From NCBI RefSeq assembly GCF_000003815.2, contig NC_049993.1, positions 8,768,041 to 8,832,040 on the forward strand: DNA of 64,000 nt, in the 5' to 3' direction. Of this stretch, positions 19,888-30,859 are shown in pieces. Numbering within the stretch: the first letter of the stretch is position 1; each line of letters opens with the position of its first letter. A model generated the notes under the pieces. That model saw nothing but the letters and a program-made list of their open reading frames with translations, ran no database searches and was not told the DNA's origin. The position numbers and the translations under genes are program-made. This DNA comes from Branchiostoma floridae (Eukaryota; Chordata; Leptocardii; Amphioxiformes; Branchiostomatidae).

Positions 19888-22439
19888 TAATGTTGAAGAC
19901 CTTGAAGATAATCAATTCGCAAAATATAGCTAAAAATATTTCTCCTGTTTCAAGGGGCATCGATTTTAAAGGTTCTTTGAATGTCGTGAAAAATCATTTA
20001 AAAATGACGAATGAAGTGTACAAGACACTGATAAAAGCTCGAGACAAAGTCAAATATAGACAGTTGGATCAATGCAATCCATCGGAAAGTCTAGACAGAC
20101 CGTTGGATGTGAACTACATGGGTGTTTGAAACTTTGGGAATCACTAAGAATGTTTGTATCAGAAGGAAAACTTCTATTGCTTTCTCAAAACGTCCGCACT
20201 GTATGTTTTATAACGTAATATTAACCTAGGAGATGCTAAGGCGATGGAAGATAATATTGTCTTCTGACAAGAAATGACAGCTCTATCATTCCTGGAACTA
20301 TGAGATACTGCGTGTGTGATGACGAAATGTTCAAACGTTCGTAGTGCGTAGTGCAGGATACTTAAGATTTTAGACATCAAGTCCAGAGAACCCCCATTCC
20401 TTTACCTGGGAATATATAACGTAACCTACATTATATGGCGATAGAAATGTAAAACAAAATATGATGGAGGCTTACATAAACTTGTAACCATTTTTTTCTC
20501 ATCTAAATCACATGGAAACTTCTAGCCCGTGGCTTCTATAGTCATTCTCGTATTGAGGTCATCTGAAAGGTTGACAACTTCAAGATAGCATTGAAAATGA
20601 TTTGAAGAACTCCTTTTGACCCAGAGTTGCACCTGACAAAAGAAGCACTTTGTAGTTTTATGTGATAAAAAAGTTACTTACATCAAAAGGTTCAGCTGGG
20701 AAAGTTGCCGAGGCTAATGTACACGTGGGAGCCAGAATAAAGGAACGTCTTTGGGCGTCTCTGGTCTTGACAGGCAGATTGTGAAAGATGAAGTCTTGCT
20801 GAGGAGAATGATAGAGTGGAAAGGGGCAGTGGGTCGACGTTAAGAAGCTGTCAGTGGTTAGACGGCTAGGATATAATTAGGTTAAGGGCATAAACTGCAG
20901 TGGTGTCAGGGTACGAACTGAGAGGGGTTTCACTCAAGTAGGAAAAGGGATTACGAGGAAATGTCCCAGACAGAAGGACAGATGACCTTATAGGAACTGA
21001 GCCCAACGGAGCTGTGTGAAGGTCGGTTGAGCGACCAATAGCTAGGGTTAACATAGTCCCTGTAGTAGGTTTGCATCTAATGGAAACAGAAGGCCCGCGG
21101 TACCTTATCTTGTTGAGTAAGAATGCACTTAACTTCTTATGGAATAAACTTACCTCGTGGCAACGAGCAATGTAAGCCTGGTCAAAGGGTATGTAGAGTA
21201 GAGTTTAACTTCCATACGATGCAACTGGGATTGAATGCATAAGTCATTTATCGAAGTCAGTACCAGCTAGAGGAAAGATAAAGGTGGTGAGACAGCTTTA
21301 AGTTATCTTCTTTTCAACCGTCCTTGCCCTTGAAGGAGGAATTGTCGCTGTAAGGTCGCACGATTCTCCATTCTTGTCGCGCAAAAGGATAATATACATG
21401 AAAAAGTTATATGACGCGTTAATATAAATGAAAAAGGTAATGTACATGACTTATATTGCACCTGCCACGAACCAGAATTTATTCAGATACCTTTACATCG
21501 CTATATAACGTAATAAACGACTCCGAGAAAGTTACATCTCAATAGATAAAAGTGACTTATTAAAGTCAACAAGGTATTTCTTGATAGATATAAGGACAAT
21601 TCAATTGTTACCATTTTCTATTACACCAATGCTGTTACCCGTATGAGTTTGGTAGTGGTCCATGATCCAGAATGTCTTTATTGCGCATAGTACAATTGGC
21701 TCGAGGTATGAATAACCAAAATCAACCATTCATTTGTACTGATAAATGAAAAAGAAGACTCGTTTCTTCTCAACTAATCACGTATGAAGTTTGCACTTTT
21801 ATCAACACACAGACCTGTTGTTGGGTTCATTACGCGTAATCTGATGACGATAATCGATCATCTGCCTTGAGTGTAGGAGGCGGGGCATGATTCATGGCCA
21901 CTTGGACAGAAAATGAGACTTAACACAAAGGAATACAATCCTCGTGACATATAAAACTGGGACAGTAATCAATCAGTCCGCAAAGGACGCTGCCCCAATA
22001 GTCATGTCTTCCCGGAGGACCATGAGCGGGCATCGGGTGAATCTCAGTATCGCAGAACTGCAGGAGGTTCACACTACAATAAAGGAAACTTTTATGCGGA
22101 AAACTTATAATCATCAAACACGTTGTACGACCATGGTTCATGCTTTAACCTTTTAATTTATCAACGGTTACGTTTTTCTGCCTTACAAACATCCTTCTAA
22201 GAATGATTCATCCACTTCAATAAGCACATGCCAAACACACTGGCAGCTCCGAATTGCCTTCTAATTATATGCCATATTTTTACTTACGCTGTCTTCATTC
22301 AAATTAATTCCAATGCAAATCACTCGAAGCTATGCGGTCTTCTCCTATGTGACTAGTGAATAGGATAATATGCTTTAATATTCCGACGTTGTCTTGTACT
22401 CTCCAGAGCTTTAAGCCCGTTGGAACTTTATTGCTCTTA
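19888..22439. other. unannotated sequence including the right 43-bp direct repeat
   Basis: The right copy of the 43-bp direct repeat is at 20266-20308. Frames of 60-80 codons with no family resemblance. Two related AT-rich segments ending ATGAAAAAG occur at 21395 and 21424. Confidence 0.5.
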
Positions 22440-22880
22440 ACTAGTTTACATGGGCGTCAGTGTGAGCCAAGGACATTTATGACTGAAGGAATGGTGTGTT
22501 CCTGAAACACTTGTAATGCGAGGCCTCCCTACCGTGTCCTTATCTCTGTGTAACACGCCGATACGCCGGGACGCCTTCCTTTGGCCCGTAACCGTCCTGA
22601 CGGTGCGCACCGGGAGCTTCAGATCGCGCTCTCCGGCAGACATGAAAGGCGTCCCGGCCGGGTGATGAATGGGCTCCGGTCCACACCTCTGTGCTCCGAC
22701 TGACAAAGTCATAAATCTCCGCCTTTATCTGCCTCCTGCAGCACTGGTGATCACTCCGATACAGGCGCCTTCTCAAGTCAACATTATCGGAGAGAGGTGC
22801 CGATAGGCAAGCAACATTCTCACTTCCCTGGAGAACAGAATTCCACGCGATGTGCTGGCATGTCCGGTTTCCTGCTTGGT
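22440..22880. promoter_or_regulatory. locally GC-rich island, possible regulatory region
   Basis: Clearly richer in GC and CpG than its surroundings. Contains TTTATGAC near 22470 and its inverse GTCATAAA near 22709, plus several GATA-like TTATC sites. TTTATGAC-type sequence is preferred by posterior Hox and Cdx proteins. Overlapping minus frames of 88 and 117 codons show no domain. Confidence 0.2.
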
Positions 22881-24633
22881 CCTTCGTCTTCAAACCTTTC
22901 CTGACACATGTTTGAGATTTAATTGATGCCGCTGATTGATTTTAGAGTCACACCAAAGAAATGAAGGAGCTTCTGAAACAGACATTGTCATATTAGGTAA
23001 TGGTGCATGCCGAAACTGATTCCTACCATCCTAAAGAATAGCCTGTTTCTGCATCGTTATGCTTTGTAGAACATTATTAGCTTTTAAGGCACCAAGGGAT
23101 CATCTGACGAATGTTACTCAGTCACGTCTCTGTCATGAATACGAGGCGACTACATTGTGTATTCTGCATTGCATTTGCGACGATTGTCATCATGACTTGA
23201 GGGACACACTCGCTTGTTCCAATGAAACATTTAGATTTCAGGTTCTTGGATTAAACATCGCGCTACCAATGAACTAATGGTGATACTTTATCTGTGCAAC
23301 ATTCATGATTTTGATATGATGGCACCAATGACTTGGCGATCATCATGGATCATTGGGCCGTTGACGTCATCTAAAATGATGGTTGTAGGATGGACAAGCA
23401 ACACCAATTCATCATCACATAATACAAAATAAACCAAGCAACAGAAGAGATTCTCAAGACAGTAGCCCATGTGACCCAACCGGGCTAACTTGTATTTCTT
23501 CAGCTATCGCTCACATATCAATTCAAAGACTCATTTCTATACCAGTTACACTTGTATTCAGAGTTATTATCGGTCACTGCTGAAAGTGGATACCTCCTGA
23601 AACGTCTACCTCTTTACAGATTTTATCCAGTCGGTTGATTGATTTGTACTGTTTCAAAGTTCTACCTGGATGTTTAACCCTCGTCGACGTTTCAAACCAA
23701 CTCCTTGACCTTTAGAACAAAGTATCAAAGCAACCACTATCCAAAGGGACTTAATCTCAGTCCGGCTACCTGGGGAGACCCTTGGCAATGAACAATGAGG
23801 TTTTCGTACTTCGTCATCGGGGAATGTACAACCGATACCTGTGTCCTGGTAGGATAGCCGATGCCATTGGAGTTTCGAGATAATCGTAGTAGGCGAAGAT
23901 ACGGTAGAAGTAAGAGCAAAGCAAGTATGTCGTGTGTTAAGTATGCTTAATTGTGGACGGTTTTGTAACAAGAGTTGATTATTATCATTATACTTCATTT
24001 CTTGGAGACCATACCGTATACATCTAGATATAATCGTCGCTAGGTAGAGATTTGGATGATTACAGAAGAACTTTGTTCCTCAGACTCCAATACCCCTCTT
24101 AACCGGCACTTCACTCATTGGTTGCCTCCTTAGGTTCTATTGGGAATTGCGGCTGCCTACCTGGAGTTTCCAAGAAGGTTCTACATATACATGTCCCATA
24201 CCCTGCAATATACATGCGCTGTCAACGGTCTGACACCTAATTATGAACTTGATGGATCGTCTATAGGAATTTTCCGCGGTGGAAAGGTTGAGGGTTCGGC
24301 GCTTGTGTGTCGTGACATGACCGAGATTTTGCATATTTAACGGCTTATCGTCTGGCTGTCAGAATGCCAGAGGTAGATGACTAATGGGGATCGCGACCCT
24401 GTGTGGACAGGCACCTTCTCCTATAGACAGGCGAGGAAAACTCTCACCTTCGTGTTCTTCCACATAACTGGCAAACCGCCATTAGGCGTAGCAAACCTGT
24501 TTTGTACTGAGTGTACATGCTGCATACGATTTGATCCATACACACCAAAGTGATCCCTACTCTTTTCTTTAAGTGCTGGGGGTATGGCTCTCCTCAAACA
24601 CGGGACTTCCGACATAAGAGGGAACCTCCCCAA
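22881..24633. other. unannotated sequence, no gene seen
   Basis: One TGACGTCA at 23362. The minus frame of 114 codons at 23654-23998 is unrecognised. Confidence 0.5.
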
Positions 24634-24667
24634 GGCCATGTTGATTTGATTATATGGATGATATCCT
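24634..24667 (+). mobile_element. SINE 3' domain fragment, plus orientation
   Basis: GGCCATGTTGATTTGATTAT and the following ATGGATGATATCC match, in inverse, the tail at 24986-25019 with about two differences. Only the tail is present. Confidence 0.6.
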
Positions 24668-24929
24668 TTGGGAATAAAAAAATGATGCGAGCGTGCGAAT
24701 AAAAAAGGTTGACGAAAATTGTCTTCATTATGTGGTCAGAAAAGTTGAACGAATGACTTGATATACAAAATATAGTATACCGAACAGTAGGTTCTTCATT
24801 TTCTTCTTCATCTTCTTTAACCACGTTATGGTCAATGGTCAATGGCATTAGTATACGTATTCCAATTTCTATTTTTGCAATACATGGCACATATTTGCAT
24901 ATTTTGAAGCTGCTTTGTACGATTTAGAG

Positions 24930-25152
24930 TATGGTTGAAACTTTTTATCTTATTTTTGGAAACGGTCGAAAATTGATGCGCGCGCGGATGTCATCCATAT
25001 AATCAAATCAACATGGCCCAACTAATTACTAACGCTATGTAAAACAGTCGTGTGAGGACAACATTGGAGCCTGCTACGGATTCGAACCGTGAAAATCTAC
25101 TTCAATAACCCAGGGAGGTTAAAGAATCACCTTAACCACGCATCACCATGTC
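24930..25152 (-). mobile_element. tRNA-derived SINE, fullest copy of its family
   Basis: Read on the minus strand it starts with a tRNA-like head: GATGCGTGGTTAAGG (A-box region, Leu/Ser type) and GGTTCGAATCC (B box, about 25080-25089), with a long variable region between. It then continues through GGCCATGTTGATTTGATTAT, a CG-rich GCGCGCGC block, and an AT-rich end. The anticodon stem is too degenerate for a working tRNA. Partial tails of the same family lie at 24634 and 15024. Confidence 0.65.
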
Positions 25153-27455
25153 GCCTACTGTTTTGGCCTTCTTCTGCTTTCAACCTTTCTCAAAGTCAAA
25201 ACGCGCACATGCAGTTCTATTCCATCTTGTGCGCATCATTCAACGTATGTTATTAGTATCTGCATTGTATAACATTTCCTGATTAATTTCCACTTTGTTA
25301 ATTCCATAAAAGTATATGGATTCTAAACATTGTTATTAATATGAACCCAATCTACCAAGGCCAAAGTCATGGTAATTAGGTTACTTTTATCATTGATATT
25401 AGTTTCTTCAATTACCGTTTTCTTTACGTGATGTAATAAATTAAATTTTTGTCATAATTGCCTTCTTGGAATTCAATATCTTTCCACTAATTTACTATCA
25501 CAAAAGTCAGCGAGAGGTACACGTATGGATTATTTTATGGAACCCATTGATATATGACATAGGGATAAAGGATTGGGACGGTTCCCCCAAGAGGACAATG
25601 AGTGAAGGGGGTTAATGTAACGTTAAAAGACAACATTAATAAGTCAAAGAGCAAACTATGACTTTAAACATTATATAGTCCCTCTTTTTTATCCTTTTAT
25701 TTTTATTTTTTTTCTCCGTAATGATATATTGATTATTTTAATAATTAAAATTCGTGTAAATGGTGATGATTCAAACCGAAAACAAAACAAAGCCGTATGT
25801 TACCTCGGTTCGAATGGATCCGAAAAGAAATTTCAATCCCAGAGCGAATTTGTTTATGCAAAATACGTAAACACGTCGCCAGTAATTCTCTCACAAATTC
25901 ACTCCTTAATCCTGCCTACGGGTGCACTGATTCGACAGCCTGGAAGATAATTCGGTGTCAGCATGTGAAATTAGCCTCCTGCGACAAATTGACTTTTCGC
26001 TTTATTCCATCACATGGCTTTTCGGTTTACAGTGGATCAGGAACGAGGATTGACTGACGTACTTGTTTGTGCGATGCGCGAATCTCTAATCTTTTAATCT
26101 CCTCTGAGATAGATTTGAAAGCTGTGTTAAGCCATCTATTTTGGTTTTCCCCACCTTCAAGTTGTAACCTGTAGATTTGTGCTGATCACTTTCTAATAAC
26201 TTAGGATGCCGCAATACGGTGGAACATGACTGATGCAAAATAGTGTTGACTTCCAAACACATCCATCAGTAGAGTATTGTCATAATGTCAAGGTCGGTTG
26301 AAGTATCATTTATCTTATCTACACTAGTTTGGTGGGAGATGTTGGTAAGGTAGAATGGTATCATATCAATCATAAAACCAATTAAAATCGGTGTTTACGT
26401 AATGAAGTCCGGATGTAGCTGCAACAGAAATTCAAGAGACCTGTGCTGCCGACACAGCACTTTTCTTCCATCTTAAATTGTTGCACCTGCAGCGATCTGG
26501 TGCTTGCTGCAAGTATATGTAGATCTTTAATGCGATACGTGATTATGATTCTGAGCACATATTTTGAGAAATTGTGCGCTCGATGTTTCTTTATCCCTCA
26601 TTTGGTCCTGCGGAATGTAACTGGAAATATAATAAAGGTTCCGCAGAGGGGAGCTAATACAGAAGTTACAGCCTCCCCGTGGTGGGGAGATTCGTCATTG
26701 GTGCCGGAGGAGGACCATACCATTCAAACATGTCAAGAAGGGGTAGGCACTTTTAAAAGGCAAAGCAGCTGAATAAGCATGGTCTTAAGCATTTCGAGTA
26801 AATGTCTTCTGATGCCTTGTGGGGAATATCATCACAAGAAGATATGATTTTAAGGAACTAAATGATCTAACAATTGGCATATGCGTAGTAACGCCCTCTT
26901 CTGAGTGTATAACGATGATACTCTACTTGTTTGGTCTTGGTGCCATAAATTTATCAATAACGGTTACTTTGATCACTGTGGTGTGAGAGGCAATGGGCAT
27001 CTCGACAGTGATAACAATCCTAAAACTGTCTATTTAGCTTCTCTCCTGGCACCTTTCTACACTGCTTCAGAAGACATGGGGTCCCCATGCAGTTTGGCAT
27101 AATTCAGACTTCTATGCTCCACACCATTGAAGAAGCGTTAAGACAAAATATTGTTGAAATGTATGAAAATTATCGATTGTAGAGCGAGCGTACATGTATG
27201 CTTCCATGCAGTATTGAATTTAAGAAATGCATCATCAGGTTGTCATTATTGTAATAAGTAATAACCCGTAATATACGTGCTCGTAATGTAGCAAAACTAG
27301 CAGCACACGTCACAAAAAACGGATTTACAGGAAGATTATAAAATATGCCGGTTTATTCAAATACATCAACGTGTTAACACCACGCCATGAAAGGATGTAA
27401 GGCATGTAATCTAATAGAAATTCTGCGGCGCACCACGTTAAAATCCTATATGTAA
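25153..27455. other. unannotated sequence, no gene seen
   Basis: AT-rich from 25250 to 25760. Frames of 109 codons or fewer, none recognised. Confidence 0.5.
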
Positions 27456-28046
27456 TTGAGGTTTACATGCATACATTGTCGGGTCGTGATTGATGTCGTT
27501 TCCATAGGCGAGCGCCATGTATCACGAGAATCGGTTTTACGACATCGTAACAAGTTACGACACCTTAGGTGTTTTACGTCAATGGAATCCGTTTCGCTCC
27601 GCACATTCGCATCAGCACCGGGGGGCATGGTGTGTGTGAAATATGCACGTTTCGTCCCGTCAGCGTTACTTCAAATGCTTTTATCGCTCCACGCATTCGC
27701 GCAGAAATACGGTTTTCCAAAGTACAGAGAACAAAAATGGTTATTTGTAGGGCCTGTTCTATGGCTATATCTTATTCTATCTTCATGGTGCTACTATTAC
27801 GACTCTGCATCTTTTGTAGGGCAAGTACATTGCTGTACTACTAGTATACGCAAGTGGCTTCATAGTAATGCTAGGGTTAGATTCCCAGCCGAGGCCCGAG
27901 TGGGCTGGTTGCGGAAACAAAAAAGAATTGAAGTGTATATGCTTGTGTTTGTGCTTGTGTTTTGTTGTTCTAATTACACGTTTCCTTCCCCAATTGGCCA
28001 AAGCTACCCGGTCGGGCCCCGGTTTGGAAATGTGACCCTAGCATAA
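27456..28046 (+). CDS. 196-codon reading frame of unknown status
   Basis: The longest ATG-initiated frame in the window. It contains two hydrophobic stretches, around residues 95-120 (LFVGPVLWLYLILSSWCYYY) and 162-175 (VYMLVFVLVFCC), and a Cys/His/Arg-rich N-terminal third. No domain, signal peptide or conserved motif is recognisable. GGGTTAGATTCCC at 27873-27885 resembles a tRNA B box, and the nearby GGCCCGAGTGGGC and CCGGTCGGGCCCCGG stretches look like repeat sequence, so the C-terminal third may run through a mobile element. I consider coding unlikely. Confidence 0.12.
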   Translation: MRFTCIHCRVVIDVVSIGERHVSRESVLRHRNKLRHLRCFTSMESVSLRTFASAPGGMVCVKYARFVPSALLQMLLSLHAFAQKYGFPKYREQKWLFVGPVLWLYLILSSWCYYYDSASFVGQVHCCTTSIRKWLHSNARVRFPAEARVGWLRKQKRIEVYMLVFVLVFCCSNYTFPSPIGQSYPVGPRFGNVTLA

Positions 28047-28434
28047 CTAAGGCTGTAGTTTCAATCTCCACACTGATCATCTGTGTAAGCCTGATTCCTA
28101 ACACATTAAAAATGGGACCTAACTACATTTCCGACTGAACAGCACCAGTCTGTGAAAGAACAAGCATTTCACAGCTTCTATGACGTCAATTATTTAGATT
28201 CCACACTTAGCGAGTGTGATCAGTGGATCATAATTTGCATAAAGGTCCTTCGTCTCTGTCCAGGGATGGTTATGAGAATACTGATAACTTTATTGCAAAT
28301 TTATACCCGATGTCTAACTGCAAGTATACTCCTAAATTCAATAATGATGATGTCAATATAAGGTATAGTATATAGTAATGAAATAAATATAGAGTGAAAT
28401 GAAAGTCGTCAACTGGAGCTACTTCTTAATCTAA

Positions 28435-28682
28435 AGGTGGTGCCCTCTCACTCACTTGTGTCAAGCTTACGTCACTGCGGGGTTCGTTCACTGCGTCACT
28501 GTTTTGTCATTCTCTCCGATTTTTATAACTTATGTATTGCGCAATACGTAAACTAGTGTGACTTAGAAGACGACAAAATACACAAAAAGTAAGAACATCG
28601 TTCTTTATCTCTGAAATTCGTTGAGTATCTTTCAAACCCCGCAGTGACGCAAGAGTGACGCAAGTTCAGTGAGATACCAACT
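28435..28682 (+). mobile_element. PIF/Harbinger-like MITE, copy 2 (248 bp)
   Basis: The same order of blocks as copy 1: AGGTGG start, CACTTGTGTCAAGCTTACGT, GACAAAATACACAAAAAG, TTCGTTGAGTATCTTTC, ending ACCAACT. Flanking trinucleotides are TAA (28432-28434) and TTA (28683-28685), compatible with a mutated TWA target duplication. Confidence 0.82.
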
Positions 28683-28685
28683 TTA

Positions 28686-29243
28686 GTCGGTTGCTATTGG
28701 GTTCTTTTCTATAAGACGGTTGTTGTGACGGAAAGCCGGTACTCGTGTGCAGTCTTGCTGAGTCGCCACATGGGAGAACATTCGTTACGGCGATACTTGC
28801 CACCTTCATTTCTCATCCTGTCATTGCAGGCTATAAATGAGCTCTTTTCGCGTGATTTATTACAGTTATTTTCCAGGGATAGTGACATTTGCAGATGGTT
28901 AGGCCCAGTAGGGTTTGGAGAAGATTGTCACTTGAAACGTACCGTGTGTCTAACCCCACCAATTATAAAACTTTGCCGAGCTCAATATTCCCAAATCGCT
29001 GGTTTCTGATCATTCAAATATTGCCGTTTCCATCATTTGGTCAGACATAAAGACCAGATGCTAAACTGTGAGTAGACATGCATTTAGTGCCACTGACACG
29101 GGAGAAAGCTGCAATTTATATTTGCTTAACAAGAATGAATTGCTGACGCCGTGACGTTTTGATTCTTCTATCACGTTTGCGAAAAAGCCTTGCCCCCATA
29201 TCGCACGCGTCATAGGCAACTCAAGTGAATATTGGAGCTAATG
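28686..29243. other. unannotated sequence, no gene seen
   Basis: A 94-codon plus frame at 28725-29009 is unrecognised. Confidence 0.5.
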
Positions 29244-29323
29244 TCATCCTCCATTCTCTCGCATGGTTGATGCCATTGTGATTGTGCTGCTTTAGGATTA
29301 CATGATGTTCATCTGATGGTACT
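29244..29323 (+). repeat. 80-bp direct repeat, left copy
   Basis: Matches 29809-29888 without gaps at about 67 of 80 positions (CATGGYTGATGCCATTGT, TTTARGATTACAT). The pair flanks the inverted-repeat element at 29327-29795 on both sides almost exactly. Confidence 0.85.
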
Positions 29324-29326
29324 TAA

Positions 29327-29795
29327 GTCAAACCTGCCCAGGCGACCACCTCTTCTTAGCAACCACCTGGCCATTACGACTTTTTCTCGGTACCGAAAAG
29401 TTTCACCATTGACGTAAGCATTAAGCGACCTCTTCACAACGACCACCTGGCCAACGCGACCGCGATCGCCAAAAATTGGGACCACATCCCTGCCCATAAT
29501 GACCGCGTCATTTTCAAATCTTGAGTCGTCATCGATTTTCAATGATAACTAGCGCGATTTTGTGCCGAAATCGGCCTGTTTGCGTCCGATTTTGACTACC
29601 ATTACGATGTTATGTTAAAAATAAAGATGGCGGCGGATTCACGTGCGTGTGCTTCCTATTTGCCATTAAACACAACGGAAACCATTTAAACTATGCATCA
29701 GGCAGGTTGTGAGTCGATACTCTTATAACCGACCACCTGACCAAATCGACTGCTTTTGTCCGGTCCCCCGGGTGGTCGTCTTGGGCAGGTTTGAC
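29327..29795. mobile_element. 469-bp TIR element with internal CGACCACCTGGCC motifs
   Basis: The ends GTCAAACCTGCCCA and their inverse TGGGCAGGTTTGAC are followed by inverted GACCACC/GGTGGTC. CGACCACCTG-type motifs recur at least five times inside (near 29344, 29361, 29440, 29730 and, in inverse, 29768). A minus frame of 77 codons inside is not transposase-like, so this is a non-autonomous DNA element. Confidence 0.8.
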
Positions 29796-29808
29796 TCACA
29801 CTGTAATA

Positions 29809-29888
29809 TCATTCTCCATTCTCTTGCATGGCTGATGCCATTGTCATCGCGCTAGTTTAAGATTACATAATGCTCATCGGATGATACT
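29809..29888 (+). repeat. 80-bp direct repeat, right copy
   Basis: Partner of 29244-29323. Its 16% divergence shows the duplication is old compared with a normal target-site duplication. Confidence 0.85.
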
Positions 29889-30778
29889 GACCGTGACCGA
29901 CGCATTCCCGTACAGATCCGTGTGCGAAATGCGAAAACATGTTTGAAACGAGATTAAAAGAATGAAGTTTAGATAACAACGTTAGAATCGATGGGAAGAT
30001 TAGGGCGTCTGGTGTTGTTGAAATCCGTTAATCCGGTCGTCGTACTGTGCAGCATGTATCTTGATAAGGTTGTACCGAAGAAAGCTTTACAAAGTATGCT
30101 GAGACGTGATAACATTGCAGTTGCCTAATGGCAAGATAATAAGGATTTCGCGTTACAAGATGACATTAGCATGTGCCTAATTACTGTACCCGTGACAACT
30201 CTAACCAAATTATACCATTTATTAGTGACGTCTCAGCCAATTTTCGTGTCAGGTAATTGAAATATTTTCAGAATTTCAAAGCGGGTCTTTGATCTTATCC
30301 AGATATCACAGGGTTGGCGCTATCTATGATAATTCAGCTATTTATAATGTATATGCGTGGATGGGGTAGTCAGAGAAAGATGTACATTTATACAGGTGAT
30401 ATGATGCAGTTTTATTCATTATTGCCACAGCCACATAAAACATACTGCTCAGCAACTATAATATGTCCTTATATAATTCCTAAGTGCATAAACCCTTTTT
30501 GAGCGTCAACTCCTCTTGATCCATATCAGTAAATGCTGCTTGGCGCTTGATCTAATTTCCTGTCAACGATATCGCCTTATGTACGCTTTACGGGGAGAAA
30601 ATTACGGATATAACTGCCTTATCCACATCAGGTACACGTAAACACCCGTATCAGCGGGATACAATGAGCAGATCACGTGGCATAATTTCCTTGCTTATCG
30701 GTGAGGGATTGTTTCTTTTGGGTGCATATCATTTTATCTACTTATTCATACATATACATATGAATCTATCTATGTGCA
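29889..30778. other. unannotated sequence, no gene seen
   Basis: No frame above about 62 codons and no repeat noticed. Confidence 0.5.
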
Positions 30779-30796
30779 ATCTCTCTCTCCTCTCTG

Positions 30797-30855
<59 letters not shown>
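30779..30855 (+). repeat. compound (CT)n(TA)n microsatellite
   Basis: CT units with two GT interruptions at 30779-30828 run directly into TA units at 30828-30855, followed by TATG/TACG-rich sequence. Ser-Leu and Tyr-Ile frames here are artefacts. Confidence 0.97.
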
Positions 30856-30859
<4 letters not shown>

